NCBI RefSeq assembly: GCF_011250565.1
Contig: NZ_JAANMS010000009.1
Coordinates: 36,191 to 100,190, forward strand
DNA from: Nocardioides sp. IC4_145
Lineage (GTDB): Bacteria > Actinomycetota > Actinomycetes > Propionibacteriales > Nocardioidaceae
DNA: 64,000 bases
Reading direction: 5' to 3'
In this document: positions 63,760 to 64,000 of the stretch, piece after piece
Layout of the letters: each line of letters opens with the position of its first letter
How positions within the stretch are numbered: the first letter of the stretch is position 1
The notes under the pieces: generated by a model
The model's database searches: none
What the model saw: only the letters and a program-made list of their open reading frames with translations
What the model was told of the DNA's origin: nothing
Made by a program: the position numbers and the translations under genes

Positions 63760-64000
63760 CTACTGGTGCCGGATCTCCTCGATGATGCGCGCACCGAGCT
63801 CGCGCTCGAGCAGGTCGGTGCCGGCGAGACCCTCGGAGTCGGCGTCCGGGTCGTCGGGGTGCGCGTCGGCGTCCCGGTCCTGCCGCTCGGTGTCGACCGG
63901 CCCCGGCTGCTCCGGCCCGCCGGTCCGGGTCTGCTGGATCCGCGCACGGGCGGCCGCGATCGTTTGCGGGTCGGCGGCGGGACGCGCCGGCGGCTGGGGG
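63760..64000 (-). CDS. dnaX: DNA polymerase III subunit gamma/tau, 3' end only
   Basis: The last 79 codons of a gene that runs off the right edge. The tail is Asp/Pro rich and ends in [17 protein letters not shown], the C-terminus typical of actinobacterial DnaX. The assignment rests on this ending and on the conserved order dnaX-ybaB-recR. Confidence 0.85.
   Translation of the reverse strand, partial: PQPPARPAADPQTIAAARARIQQTRTGGPEQPGPVDTERQDRDADAHPDDPDADSEGLAGTDLLERELGARIIEEIRHQ

Overview
The window looks like chromosomal DNA of a high-GC actinobacterium, most probably a Nocardioides-like member of the Nocardioidaceae. GC is very high and GTG starts are common. Neighbouring genes repeatedly overlap by four bases (GTGA or ATGA). 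A WhiB protein, a Crp/GlxR-type regulator, a BldG-type anti-sigma antagonist and an Mrp antiporter are present. Gene order follows the block known from Streptomyces coelicolor (bldG region to dnaX) and Mycobacterium tuberculosis (helicase/tad/ssd, acs, marP, nth, crp, anion ATPases, whiB4, ponA2; then asd/ask and recR/dnaX). No phage, transposase or CRISPR array was seen.

Layout. 1-7.5 kb: the 5' end of a bldG-like gene, a MrfA-type DEAD/DEAH helicase, and a complete tad pilus/secretion operon on the minus strand (Ssd/CpaE-like, TadA, TadB, TadC, DUF4244 pilin-like, two TadE-like). 7.6-14.3 kb: CicA-like HAD phosphatase, a Fic-like protein with a ruined active site, a methyltransferase, and a LytS/LytTR two-component pair coupled to a small membrane protein and a sodium:solute symporter. 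14.4-24.1 kb: one long minus-strand nitrate assimilation operon (NarK, NasA-type nitrate reductase, flavoprotein, NirB, NirD, HemD with a DNA-binding tail, CbiX), which imports nitrate, reduces it to ammonium and makes siroheme for NirB. 24.5-28.7 kb: acetate uptake and activation (DUF485, ActP, Acs) with a Crp-like site upstream. 28.8-36.4 kb: a secreted esterase, a seven-domain Mrp cation/proton antiporter in six genes, preceded by a structured leader and a small coupled ORF, then a holin-like membrane protein.

36.5-44.7 kb: MarP-like protease, CoA-type Nudix, endonuclease III, Crp regulator, a DUF559 protein flanked by two inverted sets of 22-bp repeats, a secreted endonuclease/phosphatase-fold protein, metallo-beta-lactamase fold protein, Nudix, RidA and a 52-residue DUF4177 protein. 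44.8-49.9 kb: a two-component system and a MacB-type ABC transporter, in which the kinase and the ABC ATPase each carry an apparent frameshift at a C-run. 50-58.3 kb: YdeI-like protein, divergent NRAMP-type transporter, two ArsA-like anion ATPases, WhiB, bifunctional penicillin-binding protein, YqeY and a metallophosphoesterase. 58.4-64 kb: tRNA-Pro(CGG), a proline-rich membrane protein with 12-bp repeats, asd, aspartokinase with an internal beta-subunit start, DUF5063, recR, ybaB and the 3' end of dnaX.

Two themes cross the whole window. Many genes have a TAnnnT-like -10 box only 6-7 nt before the start codon, which implies leaderless mRNAs and fixes several start choices. Many gene-end intergenic regions hold a private 10-16 nt word repeated two to four times, usually with at least one inverted copy, forming strong hairpins without a T-tract; one word family (GTAGTCCGTGAC) recurs at separate loci.
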